Origin: JAPLNB01 sp964451955
GTDB taxonomy: Bacteria; Planctomycetota; Phycisphaerae; Tepidisphaerales; Tepidisphaeraceae
Assembly (NCBI GenBank): GCA_964451955.1
Contig: CAYVKG010000004.1
Coordinates: 1 to 64,000, forward strand
Reading direction: 5' to 3'
Length of the DNA stretch: 64,000 bases
The first letter of the stretch is position 1. Each line of letters starts with the position of its first letter. Of the stretch, positions 50,135 to 59,087 are shown one piece after another. The position numbers and the translations under genes were made by a program. The notes under the pieces were generated by a model. The model worked only from the letters and a program-made list of their open reading frames with translations, made no database searches and was not told the origin of the DNA.

Positions 50135-52321
50135 ATGGGTTGCTCGAATCTGCGTCATGAGGCAATCAGGCACATTGCCGCCACCAAGTACATCCTCAAC
50201 CGCGTTGACTTCAAAACCGTCCACATGAAGGACCTCTTCGGCGTCAATGTCTTTTCCGAAGAAGTACAACGCGCCCGGCTGCCCAAACCCATCTTCAAGG
50301 CCCTGCAGAAAACCATCAAACTCGGCCTGCCTCTCGACCCCACCGTCGCCGATGCCGTCGCCAGCGTCATGAAAGACTGGGCCATGGAAAGAGGTGCCAC
50401 TCACTTCACCCACCTCTTCCAGCCCATGACCGGCCTCACCGCCGAAAAGCACGACTCCTTCCTCAGCCCCACCGGCACCGGCAAAGCCATGGCGGAATTC
50501 TCCGGCAAAGAACTCATCAAGGGCGAACCCGACGCCTCCAGCTTCCCCTCCGGCGGCATCCGCGCCACCTTCGAGGCCCGCGGATACACCGCCTGGGACC
50601 CCACCAGCCCCGCCTATATCTACGAAAACCCCAACGGCGCCACCCTCGTCATCCCCACCGCCTTCCTCGCCTGGACCGGCGACGCCCTCGACAAGAAAAC
50701 CCCACTCCTCCGGTCCATCGAGGCTCTCTCCACCCAGGCTTTGCGAGTTCTCCGACTCTTCGGCAAGACCGACGTCACCAAGGTCTTCTCCACCATGGGG
50801 CCCGAGCAGGAATACTTCCTCATCGACAAACAGTTCTATTATGCCCGACCTGACCTGCTCAACGCCGGCAGAACCGTCTTCGGCGCAAAACCCCCAAAAG
50901 GCCAGGAACTCGAGGATCAGTACTTCGGCGCAATCCCCGAACGCGTCCTCGCCTGCATGGCAGACGCCGAATGCGAACTCACCAAACTCGGCGTCCCCGT
51001 CAAGACACGACATAACGAAGTCGCCCCCTCCCAGTACGAACTCGCTCCCCTCTTCGAAGAGTCCAACCTCGCCACCGACCACCAGATGCTCACCATGGAG
51101 GTCTTGCGCAAGACCGCCGACAAGTACGGCCTCGCTTGCCTCCTTCATGAAAAACCCTTCGCCGGCATCAACGGCTCCGGAAAACACAACAACTGGTCCA
51201 TGGCCACCGATACCGGTGAGAATCTCCTTAACCCCGGCGACACCCCCCACGACAACGCCCAATTCCTCGTCTTCTGCTGCGCTGTCATCCGCGCCGTCAA
51301 CAAATACGCCGAACTCCTCCGCGTCACCGTCGCCTCCGCCGCCAACGACCACCGCCTCGGCGCCAACGAAGCCCCCCCCGCCATCGTCTCCATCTTCCTC
51401 GGCGACCAGCTCACCGACGTCATCGAACAAATCGAAAAGGGCAGCGCCAAGTCCTCCAAGGCTGCCGGCCTCTTCGAAACCGGCGTCTCCGTCCTCCCCA
51501 AGCTCCCCCGCGACGCCGGCGACCGCAATCGAACCAGCCCCTTCGCCTTCACCGGCAATAAGTTCGAGTTCCGCATGGTCGGTTCCTCTCAGTCCATCGC
51601 AGGCCCCAACACCGTCCTTAACCTCATCGTCGCCGAGTCGCTCGATTACGTCGCCACCAAACTCGAAGCCTCCGTCAAGGGCGGCAAGCCCCTCAACGCC
51701 GCCATCCAGGAACTGTTGCCCCAAATCATCAAGGAAAACAAACGCATCATCTTCAACGGCGACAACTACTCCGAAGAGTGGCACAAGGAAGCTGAGAAAC
51801 GCGGCCTCGCAAACCACCGCAACACCGTCGATACCCTCCCCGTCATCACCCGCAAGGATACCATCGACCTCTGCACCAAATACAAGGTCTACACCGAACG
51901 CGAACTGCACTCGCGATTCCACATCTTCTCCGAAGGATACGTCAAGACCCTCAATATCGAAGCCCAACTCATGGCCCAGATGGGCGCCCGCATGATTCTC
52001 CCGGCCGCCATCCGCTACCAGGCGGACCTCGCCACAGCCGTCAACGCCACAAAGGCCGCCGGCGTCGACAACTCCGCCCAGACCGACCTGCTCAAGTCCC
52101 TCACCGCCACCGTCTCCGACTTCCAGAAATGTCTCGCCAAACTCGAGAAAGCACTCGCCCACCATGTCGCCGGCGATGCCTATGAGCACGCCAAATACAT
52201 GAGGGACAAAGTCCTCCCACTCATGAACGACACCCGCAAACTCGCCGATTCCCTCGAAACCGTTGTCGCCGACGACTACTGGCCCCTGCCCACCTACCGC
52301 GAAATGCTCTTCATCAAGTAA
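50135..52321 (+). CDS. glnN: Glutamine synthetase, type III
   Basis: This 728-residue protein matches the large GSIII/GlnN family, with the FGVNVFSEEVQRARLP N-terminal signature, SFPSGGIRATFEARGYTAWD, GPEQEYFLID, KTRHNEVAPSQYELAP, GINGSGKHNNWS and DHRLGANEAPP. It catalyses the same reaction as GlnA in a different oligomer (double hexamer). The ATG at 50135 follows ACAGGAGAAT. Its codons end overwhelmingly in C. It is divergent from glnA, so the cell carries two ammonia-assimilation enzymes with a shared control region. A strong terminator follows. Confidence 0.95.
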   Translation: MGCSNLRHEAIRHIAATKYILNRVDFKTVHMKDLFGVNVFSEEVQRARLPKPIFKALQKTIKLGLPLDPTVADAVASVMKDWAMERGATHFTHLFQPMTGLTAEKHDSFLSPTGTGKAMAEFSGKELIKGEPDASSFPSGGIRATFEARGYTAWDPTSPAYIYENPNGATLVIPTAFLAWTGDALDKKTPLLRSIEALSTQALRVLRLFGKTDVTKVFSTMGPEQEYFLIDKQFYYARPDLLNAGRTVFGAKPPKGQELEDQYFGAIPERVLACMADAECELTKLGVPVKTRHNEVAPSQYELAPLFEESNLATDHQMLTMEVLRKTADKYGLACLLHEKPFAGINGSGKHNNWSMATDTGENLLNPGDTPHDNAQFLVFCCAVIRAVNKYAELLRVTVASAANDHRLGANEAPPAIVSIFLGDQLTDVIEQIEKGSAKSSKAAGLFETGVSVLPKLPRDAGDRNRTSPFAFTGNKFEFRMVGSSQSIAGPNTVLNLIVAESLDYVATKLEASVKGGKPLNAAIQELLPQIIKENKRIIFNGDNYSEEWHKEAEKRGLANHRNTVDTLPVITRKDTIDLCTKYKVYTERELHSRFHIFSEGYVKTLNIEAQLMAQMGARMILPAAIRYQADLATAVNATKAAGVDNSAQTDLLKSLTATVSDFQKCLAKLEKALAHHVAGDAYEHAKYMRDKVLPLMNDTRKLADSLETVVADDYWPLPTYREMLFIK

Positions 52322-52350
52322 CCGACCGCTTCCCCCACTCAACAACCCAC

Positions 52351-52378
52351 GCCCCGGGCCTCTCGCCCGGGGCTTTCT
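52351..52378 (+). terminator. Intrinsic terminator after glnN
   Basis: A perfect 9-bp stem (GCCCCGGGC with GCCCGGGGC), loop CTCTC and a short TTTCTC tail. Confidence 0.85.
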
Positions 52379-52412
52379 CGTCACCACCTCCAGCCTCGGT
52401 TCACGGACGCCC

Positions 52413-53036
52413 CTAGCCCGCGGTTCCGCTCTGTTTCGCGCGGTTGATTGCCGCCACAATCTGCTCCCTGATCTCCCGTGGCCTGGCAATCATCTGCCAC
52501 CAGCCCAGCCCGAACTGTTCGTCGTCCGGAATAATCGCCACGGACCCAATCCCGCACATCCGCTCCTTGAACGTCATCTCCAGCAGCGTCCGCGCCACTC
52601 GCCTCAACGGACAATCGAAGATGTCCACGTTGAACACCCCCGCCAGCCTCAGAATCCGCATGTCCGTCAGAATGTAATACCGACCCATCCACTGCAGAAC
52701 CGCCCACATCAACCGCCCCGCCATCAGGAAAACCCCCAGCCCAACCGCCTCCGGCAACCGATAACGCACCTGCTCACGAAAAACCCCCGCCAGAAACAGG
52801 CCGATCAGAACCACCGCCATGAACCGCAGGCTCGACAGCAAAATGAACCACCGCGATGGCCTTATGATCAGCAGCACCAGCTCCCCATCCCGCAGAACAT
52901 GGCCGGCCATCAGCGAACCTACCGGCGTCGACGCCGTGTTGGCCGCCGCCGCGCCGCTCTCGCTGGCGCGCACCGGAATCGACCACGCATTGCCTCCCGC
53001 CCCCGCGACTCTCCGCAATGTTTCCCGATTCGGCAT
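52413..53036 (-). CDS. PH-domain (bPH2-like) membrane protein
   Basis: In this 207-residue protein, residues about 75-125 form two membrane helices (FILLSSLRFMAVVLIGLFLA and a second), followed by a bacterial pleckstrin-homology-like domain (GRYYILTDMRILRLAGVFN, IFDCPLRRVARTLLEM). The domain type is common in planctomycetes and actinobacteria; its role is not known. The ATG at 53036 has GGGGTG a few bases before it; a GTG at 53045 is an alternative. The gene follows hpt with a short gap or overlap and is probably co-transcribed. Confidence 0.78.
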   Translation of the reverse strand: MPNRETLRRVAGAGGNAWSIPVRASESGAAAANTASTPVGSLMAGHVLRDGELVLLIIRPSRWFILLSSLRFMAVVLIGLFLAGVFREQVRYRLPEAVGLGVFLMAGRLMWAVLQWMGRYYILTDMRILRLAGVFNVDIFDCPLRRVARTLLEMTFKERMCGIGSVAIIPDDEQFGLGWWQMIARPREIREQIVAAINRAKQSGTAG

Positions 53037-53041
53037 TCGCT

Positions 53042-53602
53042 TCACCCCAAACCGTCGATCACTTCACGCCTCAAAGTGACCACGTCTCGCAAATTGCGAT
53101 AGTAATCGTCGTAATCAAGCCCGTAACCGACCACAAACTCGTCCGGAATGTCAAACCCTACATACTCCACTGCCGTCCGTCTCGCCTGCTCCGTCTGCTT
53201 GCGAAGCAAAACACACGCCTTGACGCTGGCCGGCGAATGCTCGTTCAGCATCCCTTTCACCAGGTGAAGCGTGCTCCCGCTGTCCAGTATGTCATCCACA
53301 ACCAACACGTGCCGACCTCGCAAGTCCCCCGTCCGCTCCGTCAGCAGCCTGGCCCCCTGTGTCCGCACGCTCGTTCCCGGGTAGCTGCTCACGCCAAGTA
53401 GCCCAATCTTCATCCGCATCGGCATCGCCCGCATCAGGTCCGAACAGAATATCATCGCCCCCGTCAACACCGCGATGATCGTGATCCCCTCACCGTTCGC
53501 CGGCAACTGCCGGTGATCCGCCACAATCTGCTCCGCCAGCTCGCGAACCCGCGACTCGATCTGCGCGCGTGTAATGACCACCCGCGCAATGTCCGAATCC
53601 AT
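53042..53602 (-). CDS. hpt: Hypoxanthine phosphoribosyltransferase
   Basis: This enzyme salvages hypoxanthine or guanine with PRPP to IMP or GMP. The 186-residue protein has the PRPP-binding loop VLVVDDILDSGSTL, TIIAVLTGAMIFCSDLMRAM near the N-terminus, and VGFDIPDEFVVGYGLDYDDYYRNL, which is typical of bacterial Hpt. The start was set at ATG 53602, which gives the normal family length; ATG 53620 and a GTG at 53644 are in frame. It is divergent from the large membrane protein gene at 53730. Confidence 0.9.
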   Translation of the reverse strand: MDSDIARVVITRAQIESRVRELAEQIVADHRQLPANGEGITIIAVLTGAMIFCSDLMRAMPMRMKIGLLGVSSYPGTSVRTQGARLLTERTGDLRGRHVLVVDDILDSGSTLHLVKGMLNEHSPASVKACVLLRKQTEQARRTAVEYVGFDIPDEFVVGYGLDYDDYYRNLRDVVTLRREVIDGLG

Positions 53603-53729
53603 CTGTCCCGTGCGATGCATCACGCCGACATCATGCGCCTCCACGACCGTGGATTCAATCCCCGCGATCCCTCGACACGTCCGCCCGGATCACTTACAAC
53701 CTTACCCCGTATTGGAGCTCGCAACCCGC

Positions 53730-55415
53730 ATGCACGAAACCCGACCAGTCTCTACGCCTCCCAAATCCGGCTGGACCCTCCAGGACTACGCCTGGTTCGT
53801 CTGCAAAAACATCCTCGGCTGGATCTTCATCATTAGCTCAGGACCCGCCGGCATGTTCATTCCCGGCCCCGGCGGAATCCCCCTCTTCATCATCGGTTTC
53901 GCGATGATCACCTTTCCCGGCAAACGACACCTCACCGCGCGCGTGCTCCGCGGAATCCCGGTCAGCAGGCAAAACCGTGCGTACCTCTGGACGGTCGCCG
54001 CCGTCGCCATTCTCCTCCCGGCCGGGCTCATCATCAGCTGGCTCCGCGGACACTGGTGGCCTCTGGCCGATACCCGGACGGCCAATACGCTCCTGCTGAC
54101 CGCTACTTATCTCTGCGCCGTGATCGCCATCTGGTCATTCGGCCTCCTGGGAGTCGATGTCATCAACCTCGTACTGTCCTTCTTCCCTCGCTTGCGGCGG
54201 CGAGTGCGGCCCTGGTTGCGCAGAAAGGGCCTCGACCTGCTGCCCCCACGACGACGCAAACGATTGCGCCATCCCGGCCAGAAACTCGCCGAACCCGACC
54301 CCGAAATCCTCGAATTCCACGAGTCCTACCACCGCCGCTTCCAGGCCATCTGGCTCGCCCTCAAACCCTGGTCCATCCGCTTCCTCAGGCTCGCCCTCGT
54401 CGCGGGAATCTTCTTCTGGATGCTCCGCCCGGTTTTCAAGCAGTGGAACGACCCCGTAAATGGCCCCCTCGTACGCGAACGCATCCTCACCACTAACTGG
54501 TGGCTCTTCGCACTGGCCTCCCTCATGTTCGCCGCCTTCCTCTTCGCCTTCCGCGCAACCTCCTGGCGGCGAATCCTCATCGCCTTCGGCCACACACTCC
54601 CCGTCGCCGCTGCCACCCGCATCTGGTCCTTCTCGGAATTGGCCCGCTACATCCCCGGCGTCATCTGGCAGGTCGTCGGCCGAGTCTACCTCTCCAAACC
54701 CTACGGCGTCCCCGCCTCCGTCTCCTCCGCCAGCCAGGTCCTCGAACTCTGCATCTTCATGCTCGCCAATATCCTCGTCGCCTTCGGCTGCCTCCTCGCC
54801 GCAGGTGTCCGACGAATTCCCCCCGACCACCGCCATTGGCTCTTCATCGCCGCGGTCTTCATCCCCGTCCTGCTCACACTGCTCCATCCAAGGGTCTTCT
54901 ATGCCCTGCTCAATAAGCTCATGACCCGGTTCCACAAACCACCCATCGAACCCGCCCTACGAAAACGCAAACTCGCCGTCGTCATCCTCTGGAATATCCT
55001 CGGCCTGCTCTGGCAAAGCCTCGCCATTTGGGTCCTCACCTACAGCACCCTCCAACTGCCCTTCCAAAAATGGTACGTCCTCGCCGGCGCCTATTGCCTC
55101 GCCTGGACCATGGGATTCTCCGTCGGCTTCCTCATGCCCGGCGGCATCGGCGTCCGTGAGGCCGTCTTCATCACCACACTCCAGTTTGTCCTCCCGACAG
55201 GTTTCATCCGACTGCACTTCCCCCATCCAGCTGTCCTCACGGCCCTGGCCGGGTTCCTTGGCGTACTCCTCCGCCTCTGGGCCGTCGCCGGAGAACTGCT
55301 CATGGCATTGCTCGCCTACCTCTCCGATCGCCGCCCCCCACTGCCCAATAGCGACGCAAACCCCGCGCAGATGGAAAACACCGCTCCCCACCCTCACGCC
55401 CACGGTTCAGAATAA
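53730..55415 (+). CDS. PGPGW plus LPG-synthase-type flippase-like membrane protein
   Basis: This 561-residue protein has an N-terminal part (about 1-115) with a GPAGMFIPGPGG stretch and two to three helices, like the PGPGW membrane family. A basic linker follows, then a C-terminal polytopic domain (about 205-530, seven to eight helices) of the lysylphosphatidylglycerol-synthase membrane domain/UPF0104 type: ARYIPGVIWQVVGRVYL and LMPGGIGVREAVF. The catalytic LPG domain is absent, so it is probably a lipid flippase-like or glycolipid-linked protein. The ATG at 53730 lacks a close ribosome site. Confidence 0.8.
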   Translation: MHETRPVSTPPKSGWTLQDYAWFVCKNILGWIFIISSGPAGMFIPGPGGIPLFIIGFAMITFPGKRHLTARVLRGIPVSRQNRAYLWTVAAVAILLPAGLIISWLRGHWWPLADTRTANTLLLTATYLCAVIAIWSFGLLGVDVINLVLSFFPRLRRRVRPWLRRKGLDLLPPRRRKRLRHPGQKLAEPDPEILEFHESYHRRFQAIWLALKPWSIRFLRLALVAGIFFWMLRPVFKQWNDPVNGPLVRERILTTNWWLFALASLMFAAFLFAFRATSWRRILIAFGHTLPVAAATRIWSFSELARYIPGVIWQVVGRVYLSKPYGVPASVSSASQVLELCIFMLANILVAFGCLLAAGVRRIPPDHRHWLFIAAVFIPVLLTLLHPRVFYALLNKLMTRFHKPPIEPALRKRKLAVVILWNILGLLWQSLAIWVLTYSTLQLPFQKWYVLAGAYCLAWTMGFSVGFLMPGGIGVREAVFITTLQFVLPTGFIRLHFPHPAVLTALAGFLGVLLRLWAVAGELLMALLAYLSDRRPPLPNSDANPAQMENTAPHPHAHGSE

Positions 55416-55422
55416 CCGCACA

Positions 55423-55659
55423 TTACTCACCAAACATCCATGCCGCTGTGACCGCTTCCGTCGTCGCATGACGACCGCTTCGATACACCCCACCCAAATA
55501 CATCGCCAGCAGCCCCGCCACCCAAATCCCAAAGAGAACGATCAGCAGAACCAGCAACCCCCGCCTTGGTTTCAACGGCTCGGCCCCCCGCGCCACCCGC
55601 GGCGAAGTCACCCCACACGACCGCTTCCCCTCGCCCGCCCCCGGGCGCTTCTTGCTCAT
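55423..55659 (-). CDS. Small single-helix membrane protein
   Basis: This 78-residue protein has a basic N-terminus (MSKKRPGAGEGKRS) followed by one membrane helix (about 35-57) and a short C-terminal tail. Its ATG overlaps the TGA of the TIGR04138-type gene upstream, so the two are translationally coupled. The function is unknown. Confidence 0.6.
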   Translation of the reverse strand: MSKKRPGAGEGKRSCGVTSPRVARGAEPLKPRRGLLVLLIVLFGIWVAGLLAMYLGGVYRSGRHATTEAVTAAWMFGE

Positions 55660-56057
55660 ATCGCACACCCGATCTGGTACCCCTCCTCAAGCGTCGCAAA
55701 ATCATACACGTTGTGGAAGTCCTCCGGCGAATCCTCTTCCGTCTTCGTCATGTAACCACTCTCTACCAACGCGAATACGATCCGACCAAAATCGTCCGTC
55801 CGCGTGATGTTCCACCGCCTCAACACCGTACGCGCAAGACGACCCCATTGCAGCAACGCATACTCGCGCAGCCCCTCGCTCAGGTCCCGGCCGTTCACGT
55901 GCCGGTTCGCGTTCTTGTCTTTCACCTCGCCGTGAATCGCCTGAACCGTGTACTGCAGGCCCTGCTGTACGAATTCGTACGCCTCAATCGGATACAGCCC
56001 AACTTGCTCAACAACCTGCTCAATCGCCTTCACAGGCCGGGGTTCCTTCGCTGGCAT
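55656..56057 (-). CDS. TIGR04138/Minf_1886-family conserved protein
   Basis: This 133-residue protein matches the planctomycete/verrucomicrobial family with YPIEAYEFVQQGLQYTVQ and HVNGRDLSEGLREYALLQWG, then DDFGRIVFALVESGYM. The function is unknown. It is soluble, with mixed helices. It sits 38 bases downstream of metG on the same strand and is probably co-transcribed with it. The ATG at 56057 was chosen. Confidence 0.85.
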   Translation of the reverse strand: MPAKEPRPVKAIEQVVEQVGLYPIEAYEFVQQGLQYTVQAIHGEVKDKNANRHVNGRDLSEGLREYALLQWGRLARTVLRRWNITRTDDFGRIVFALVESGYMTKTEEDSPEDFHNVYDFATLEEGYQIGCAI

Positions 56058-56095
56058 AGCTACAATCTACACGAGTTTCCCCCCCAAAGCCATTC

Positions 56096-57634
56096 CTATT
56101 CCACCCGCGGAAACAGCGGCTGACCCTCTCCAAACTTCTGCCCCGCCGCCAGATCCGTGCTCAACAATTCCGCCATCTTCCGCGCCCCCACTTCCACTCC
56201 CAACTGCCGCAGGCCCTCCACTGCTTTGTGCGGTAAAATGGGCAAAAAGCCCACCAACGCCCGGTACACCGCCTGCGCCGACACGTTTAACACCGTATCC
56301 AATCGTCCAGCCTTCGCAGGATCCTTCGCCAAGCTGAACGGGGCCGTCGCCTCAATGTACCCGTTCGTCGCCCGCGCTAACTCCAACGGCAACACCGCAC
56401 AGTGCTGCAGCTCACACTCCTCATACGCTTTCGCCAGTTCCTCCCCCAATGAGGCCGTCCGAGCCACCAACGCTCGATCAAGCTCTTCCATCTGCCCCCC
56501 TGCCGCCGGCAACACCCCCCCACGATACCGACCTATCATCTTCACCACGCGATTCAGGCAGTTCCCCAACACATTCGCCAGCTCGCCAAAAGATTTCGCA
56601 AAATCACCATCGCTCCAGTCCAGATCACTCCCAAACGGGGCCGCCCTCAAAAGGTAATACCGCAGCGAATCCAGACCCTGCTTCGCCACCACCGCCCGAA
56701 GTCTCTCCAGGTCAATAAAGTTCCCCATCGACTTGCTCATCTTCCGCCCGCCGCTCGTCCACCATCCATGCGCAAATACGCTCTTCGGCAACGCGGCGCC
56801 GATCCCCAGCAGCACCGCCGGCCAATAAACCGTGTGGAACCACAGGATCTCCTTGCCGATCAAATGCACGTCCGCCGGCCAGTAACGCTCGTACCGCGAC
56901 CCATCAGCCCCACCATACCCCAACGCCGTGATGTAGTTGCTCAATGCGTCAATCCACACATAAATCACGTGGTCCGGGTCGCTCGGCATCGGAATCCCCC
57001 ATTTCAACGTCGCACGGCTGATCGACAAATCGTCCACCCCGGCCTTCAGCTTGCTGATCACCTCGTTCCGGCGACTCTCAGGCCTGATGAACCCCGGGTT
57101 CCGCTCAATGTGCTCCAATACCCGCGGCGCGTATTTCGTCAGCCTGAAAAAATACGTCGGCTCCTTGTAGCGGGTCAGAGCCTTGCCGCTCACCGCCGAC
57201 TTGTAGCCGTTGTTCTTCGCCTCCGTCTCGGTAACGAACTCCTCCTGGCTTTCGTCATACCACCCCTCATAGCTCCCCAGATAGATATCCCCATTCGCCT
57301 GAAGCTTCCGCACAATCTCCTGCACGGCCACCTTGTGACGCTCCTGCGTCGTGCGAATGAAGTCGTCGTTGCTGATGTCAAATTCCTTCCATACCTGCTC
57401 GAACACTGCCACCATCTCGTCCGCCAACACGCGAGGTTGCACCCCTTTCTGCTCCGCCGTCTTCACCATCTTGATGCCGTGCTCGTCCGTCCCCGTCAGA
57501 AAAAACGTGTCCTCCCCCGCCACACGGTGGTATCTCGCCAAGGCGTCCGCCGCAATCGTCGTATACACGTGCCCCAGGTGCGGCTCGCCATTCGGATAAT
57601 AAATCGGCGTTGTTATATAGAATCGCTTGCTCAT
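56096..57634 (-). CDS. metG: Methionyl-tRNA synthetase
   Basis: This 512-residue class-I synthetase charges tRNA(Met). The HIGH motif reads HLGH in YYPNGEPHLGHVYTT, and the KMSKS motif is in GGRKMSKSMGN. The insert between them has GSYEGWYDESQEEFVTETEA without CxxC zinc knuckles, so it is the zinc-free variety. There is no C-terminal dimerisation or Trbp111-like domain. The ATG at 57634 (MSKRFYITTPIYY) is preferred over the longer frame. Confidence 0.93.
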   Translation of the reverse strand: MSKRFYITTPIYYPNGEPHLGHVYTTIAADALARYHRVAGEDTFFLTGTDEHGIKMVKTAEQKGVQPRVLADEMVAVFEQVWKEFDISNDDFIRTTQERHKVAVQEIVRKLQANGDIYLGSYEGWYDESQEEFVTETEAKNNGYKSAVSGKALTRYKEPTYFFRLTKYAPRVLEHIERNPGFIRPESRRNEVISKLKAGVDDLSISRATLKWGIPMPSDPDHVIYVWIDALSNYITALGYGGADGSRYERYWPADVHLIGKEILWFHTVYWPAVLLGIGAALPKSVFAHGWWTSGGRKMSKSMGNFIDLERLRAVVAKQGLDSLRYYLLRAAPFGSDLDWSDGDFAKSFGELANVLGNCLNRVVKMIGRYRGGVLPAAGGQMEELDRALVARTASLGEELAKAYEECELQHCAVLPLELARATNGYIEATAPFSLAKDPAKAGRLDTVLNVSAQAVYRALVGFLPILPHKAVEGLRQLGVEVGARKMAELLSTDLAAGQKFGEGQPLFPRVE

Positions 57635-58049
57635 GGTCTCCTGCTTCCGCCCCACTCATACCCGTGCCGCAAAGAACAACCGGGAACTGATGCGACCGGG
57701 TCCCTTCTCCTTCCAGATACAAGAAAACCACCGTCGATTCCGACCGGCGCAAATGCAATATCCCGAGGCCAAGGCGTCCCGATCAGGCCCCTCGCCTCTA
57801 CCGCATCAGCATCCGTCTGACCGTCCGATGGCCCATGCGGCCATTATCAACACCCCCTATGTCAATATCAAGAGACAGTGCCTCCACCTCCCACCCATAC
57901 CTCAGCTTGAGCTCCCACCATTTCATCGCAACAGAAATCCTCATCCTCCACGCCACCGCCGTCCGATAATCGCAATGGCAAAGCGCCATGCTCGCCGACC
58001 CGAAACGTGCGGGCCGACTTTGTGACGATTGCTCATCTGAGGTCTTATC
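57635..58049. other. Divergent intergenic region, metG and lipoprotein gene
   Basis: These 415 bases contain no gene I can support. A good leftward promoter toward metG is present (next entry), leaving a leader of about 200 bases with no T-box signature that I can see. For the rightward gene I see a ribosome site but no clear promoter. Confidence 0.5.
57843..57871 (-). promoter_or_regulatory. Promoter for metG
   Basis: Read leftward, TTGATA (57871-57866), a 17-base spacer and GATAAT (57848-57843). Each box has 5 of 6 matches to consensus. Confidence 0.6.
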
Positions 58050-58526
58050 ATGTCCGCTCCCAGCCTGTTCCATGAACTGTGTCGCTCAGCCACCGTTGCT
58101 CTACTTGCTGGCATGTCCGTCCTCGCCGGCTGCAGTCAGCCAACCATGTTCGCCAACCCGGACCCCGCCTTGCGGAAGACGGTGCCCCAACTCCGGGAAG
58201 ACGCCGCCACTCGCTTCCCCTACAGGTTCGACGCCCCAAGAGCCGTCGAACCCAAAGCCCGTGCGCTGGTCGGATACGACCTCCGCCGAGTGGAAGTCCT
58301 CAACTTCTCCGGTGAAGACTGGTCCGACGTCGAAGTCTGGGTCAACCGGGAATACGTCTGCCATGTCCCCAAAATGGAAGACCGCAAACTCAAAGAAATC
58401 CATTACCCCATGCTCTACAACGAACTGGGTCAGTCCCTCCCCTTCAACAAGACCGTCGTCACATCCGTCGAGATCTACCGCAATGGCACCATGTACCAGA
58501 TCGCCTGCCGTCCCGTCGATTTCTAG
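58050..58526 (+). CDS. Lipoprotein, unknown
   Basis: This 158-residue protein has a lipoprotein signal (hydrophobic core, VLAGC with the lipidated Cys about residue 28). The mature part is beta-rich, with LVGYDLRRVEVLNFSGEDW, VEVWVNREYVCHVPKMEDRK and SVEIYRNGTMYQIA. The start ATG has GAGGT upstream. A moderate terminator follows. The family is not recognised. Confidence 0.7.
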   Translation: MSAPSLFHELCRSATVALLAGMSVLAGCSQPTMFANPDPALRKTVPQLREDAATRFPYRFDAPRAVEPKARALVGYDLRRVEVLNFSGEDWSDVEVWVNREYVCHVPKMEDRKLKEIHYPMLYNELGQSLPFNKTVVTSVEIYRNGTMYQIACRPVDF

Positions 58527-58567
58527 CCGCCATAGGCTCTCACCGTCACCCAACAATCCCTTCCATA

Positions 58568-58600
58568 GGCCCACGGAACACGCTCCACGGGCCTTCTCTT
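58568..58600 (+). terminator. Probable terminator after the lipoprotein gene
   Basis: Stem GGCCC...GGGCC with an internal mismatch pair and inner GGA/TCC, followed by TTCTCTT. It is weaker than the other terminators here. Confidence 0.55.
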
Positions 58601-58730
58601 GTCTCTGCCATGTCCCCGATTCAGCCCGGACGCCCGCTTGATCTGCCATCGCCGCAGCGCTTGCAGACTCGCGTCCAATCTGGCATTATGCCGATCTATA
58701 GATTGTGGGTGTCTTCGTTGGAGGTTGTTC

Positions 58731-59054
58731 ATGATTCGGACAATCGCACGCGCTGAAGACATTCCCGATTCCACCCGGTCGCTCGGCCTCCTCTTTGCAC
58801 TCGTGGCCACGGTCTTCATCGCTCTGGCCTGGGGCGGGTTCTTCTACGTGCTGCATTCGACTATGGAATCCGACAGGATCATCGCCGCTCAGCCCTACAA
58901 CGCTGCCATGGCTACGCTCGACCTCACCCATATCCCCATCGCCCCCGAATTCCAGCCAACCCCGGACCAGATCCTTCCCCCCGACCTGGTTCTCCGCCCC
59001 CTCTCGCAACTGGCGTCCATCAGGCTGGATATGTCCGCGCCCGTCACTCAATAA
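58731..59054 (+). CDS. Small membrane protein, unknown
   Basis: This 107-residue protein has one membrane helix (about 18-40, LLFALVATVFIALAWGGFFY) with a Pro-rich outer tail (APEFQPTPDQILPPDLVL). The ATG at 58731 has TTGGAGG about 6 bases upstream. It is convergent with the oxidoreductase gene. The function is unknown. Confidence 0.6.
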   Translation: MIRTIARAEDIPDSTRSLGLLFALVATVFIALAWGGFFYVLHSTMESDRIIAAQPYNAAMATLDLTHIPIAPEFQPTPDQILPPDLVLRPLSQLASIRLDMSAPVTQ

Positions 59055-59087
59055 TCGCGATTCACGACGCCTACCCCCGCCAACAGC

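Noticed and set aside
50841..51995. A 384-codon plus-strand frame inside glnN
   Set aside because: Its translation is almost entirely Ser/Pro/Ala/Thr, typical of a shifted reading of C-rich codons, and it overlaps the real gene fully.
49796..52489. An 897-codon open frame on the minus strand across glnN
   Set aside because: It lies antisense to glnN, which has all GSIII signatures. The open frame results from the strong C-at-third-position bias of glnN, and its translation is Gly/Glu/Val-rich without any domain.
57635..57835. T-box riboswitch in the metG leader
   Set aside because: The leader is long enough, but I do not find the T-box core or a terminator/antiterminator pair.
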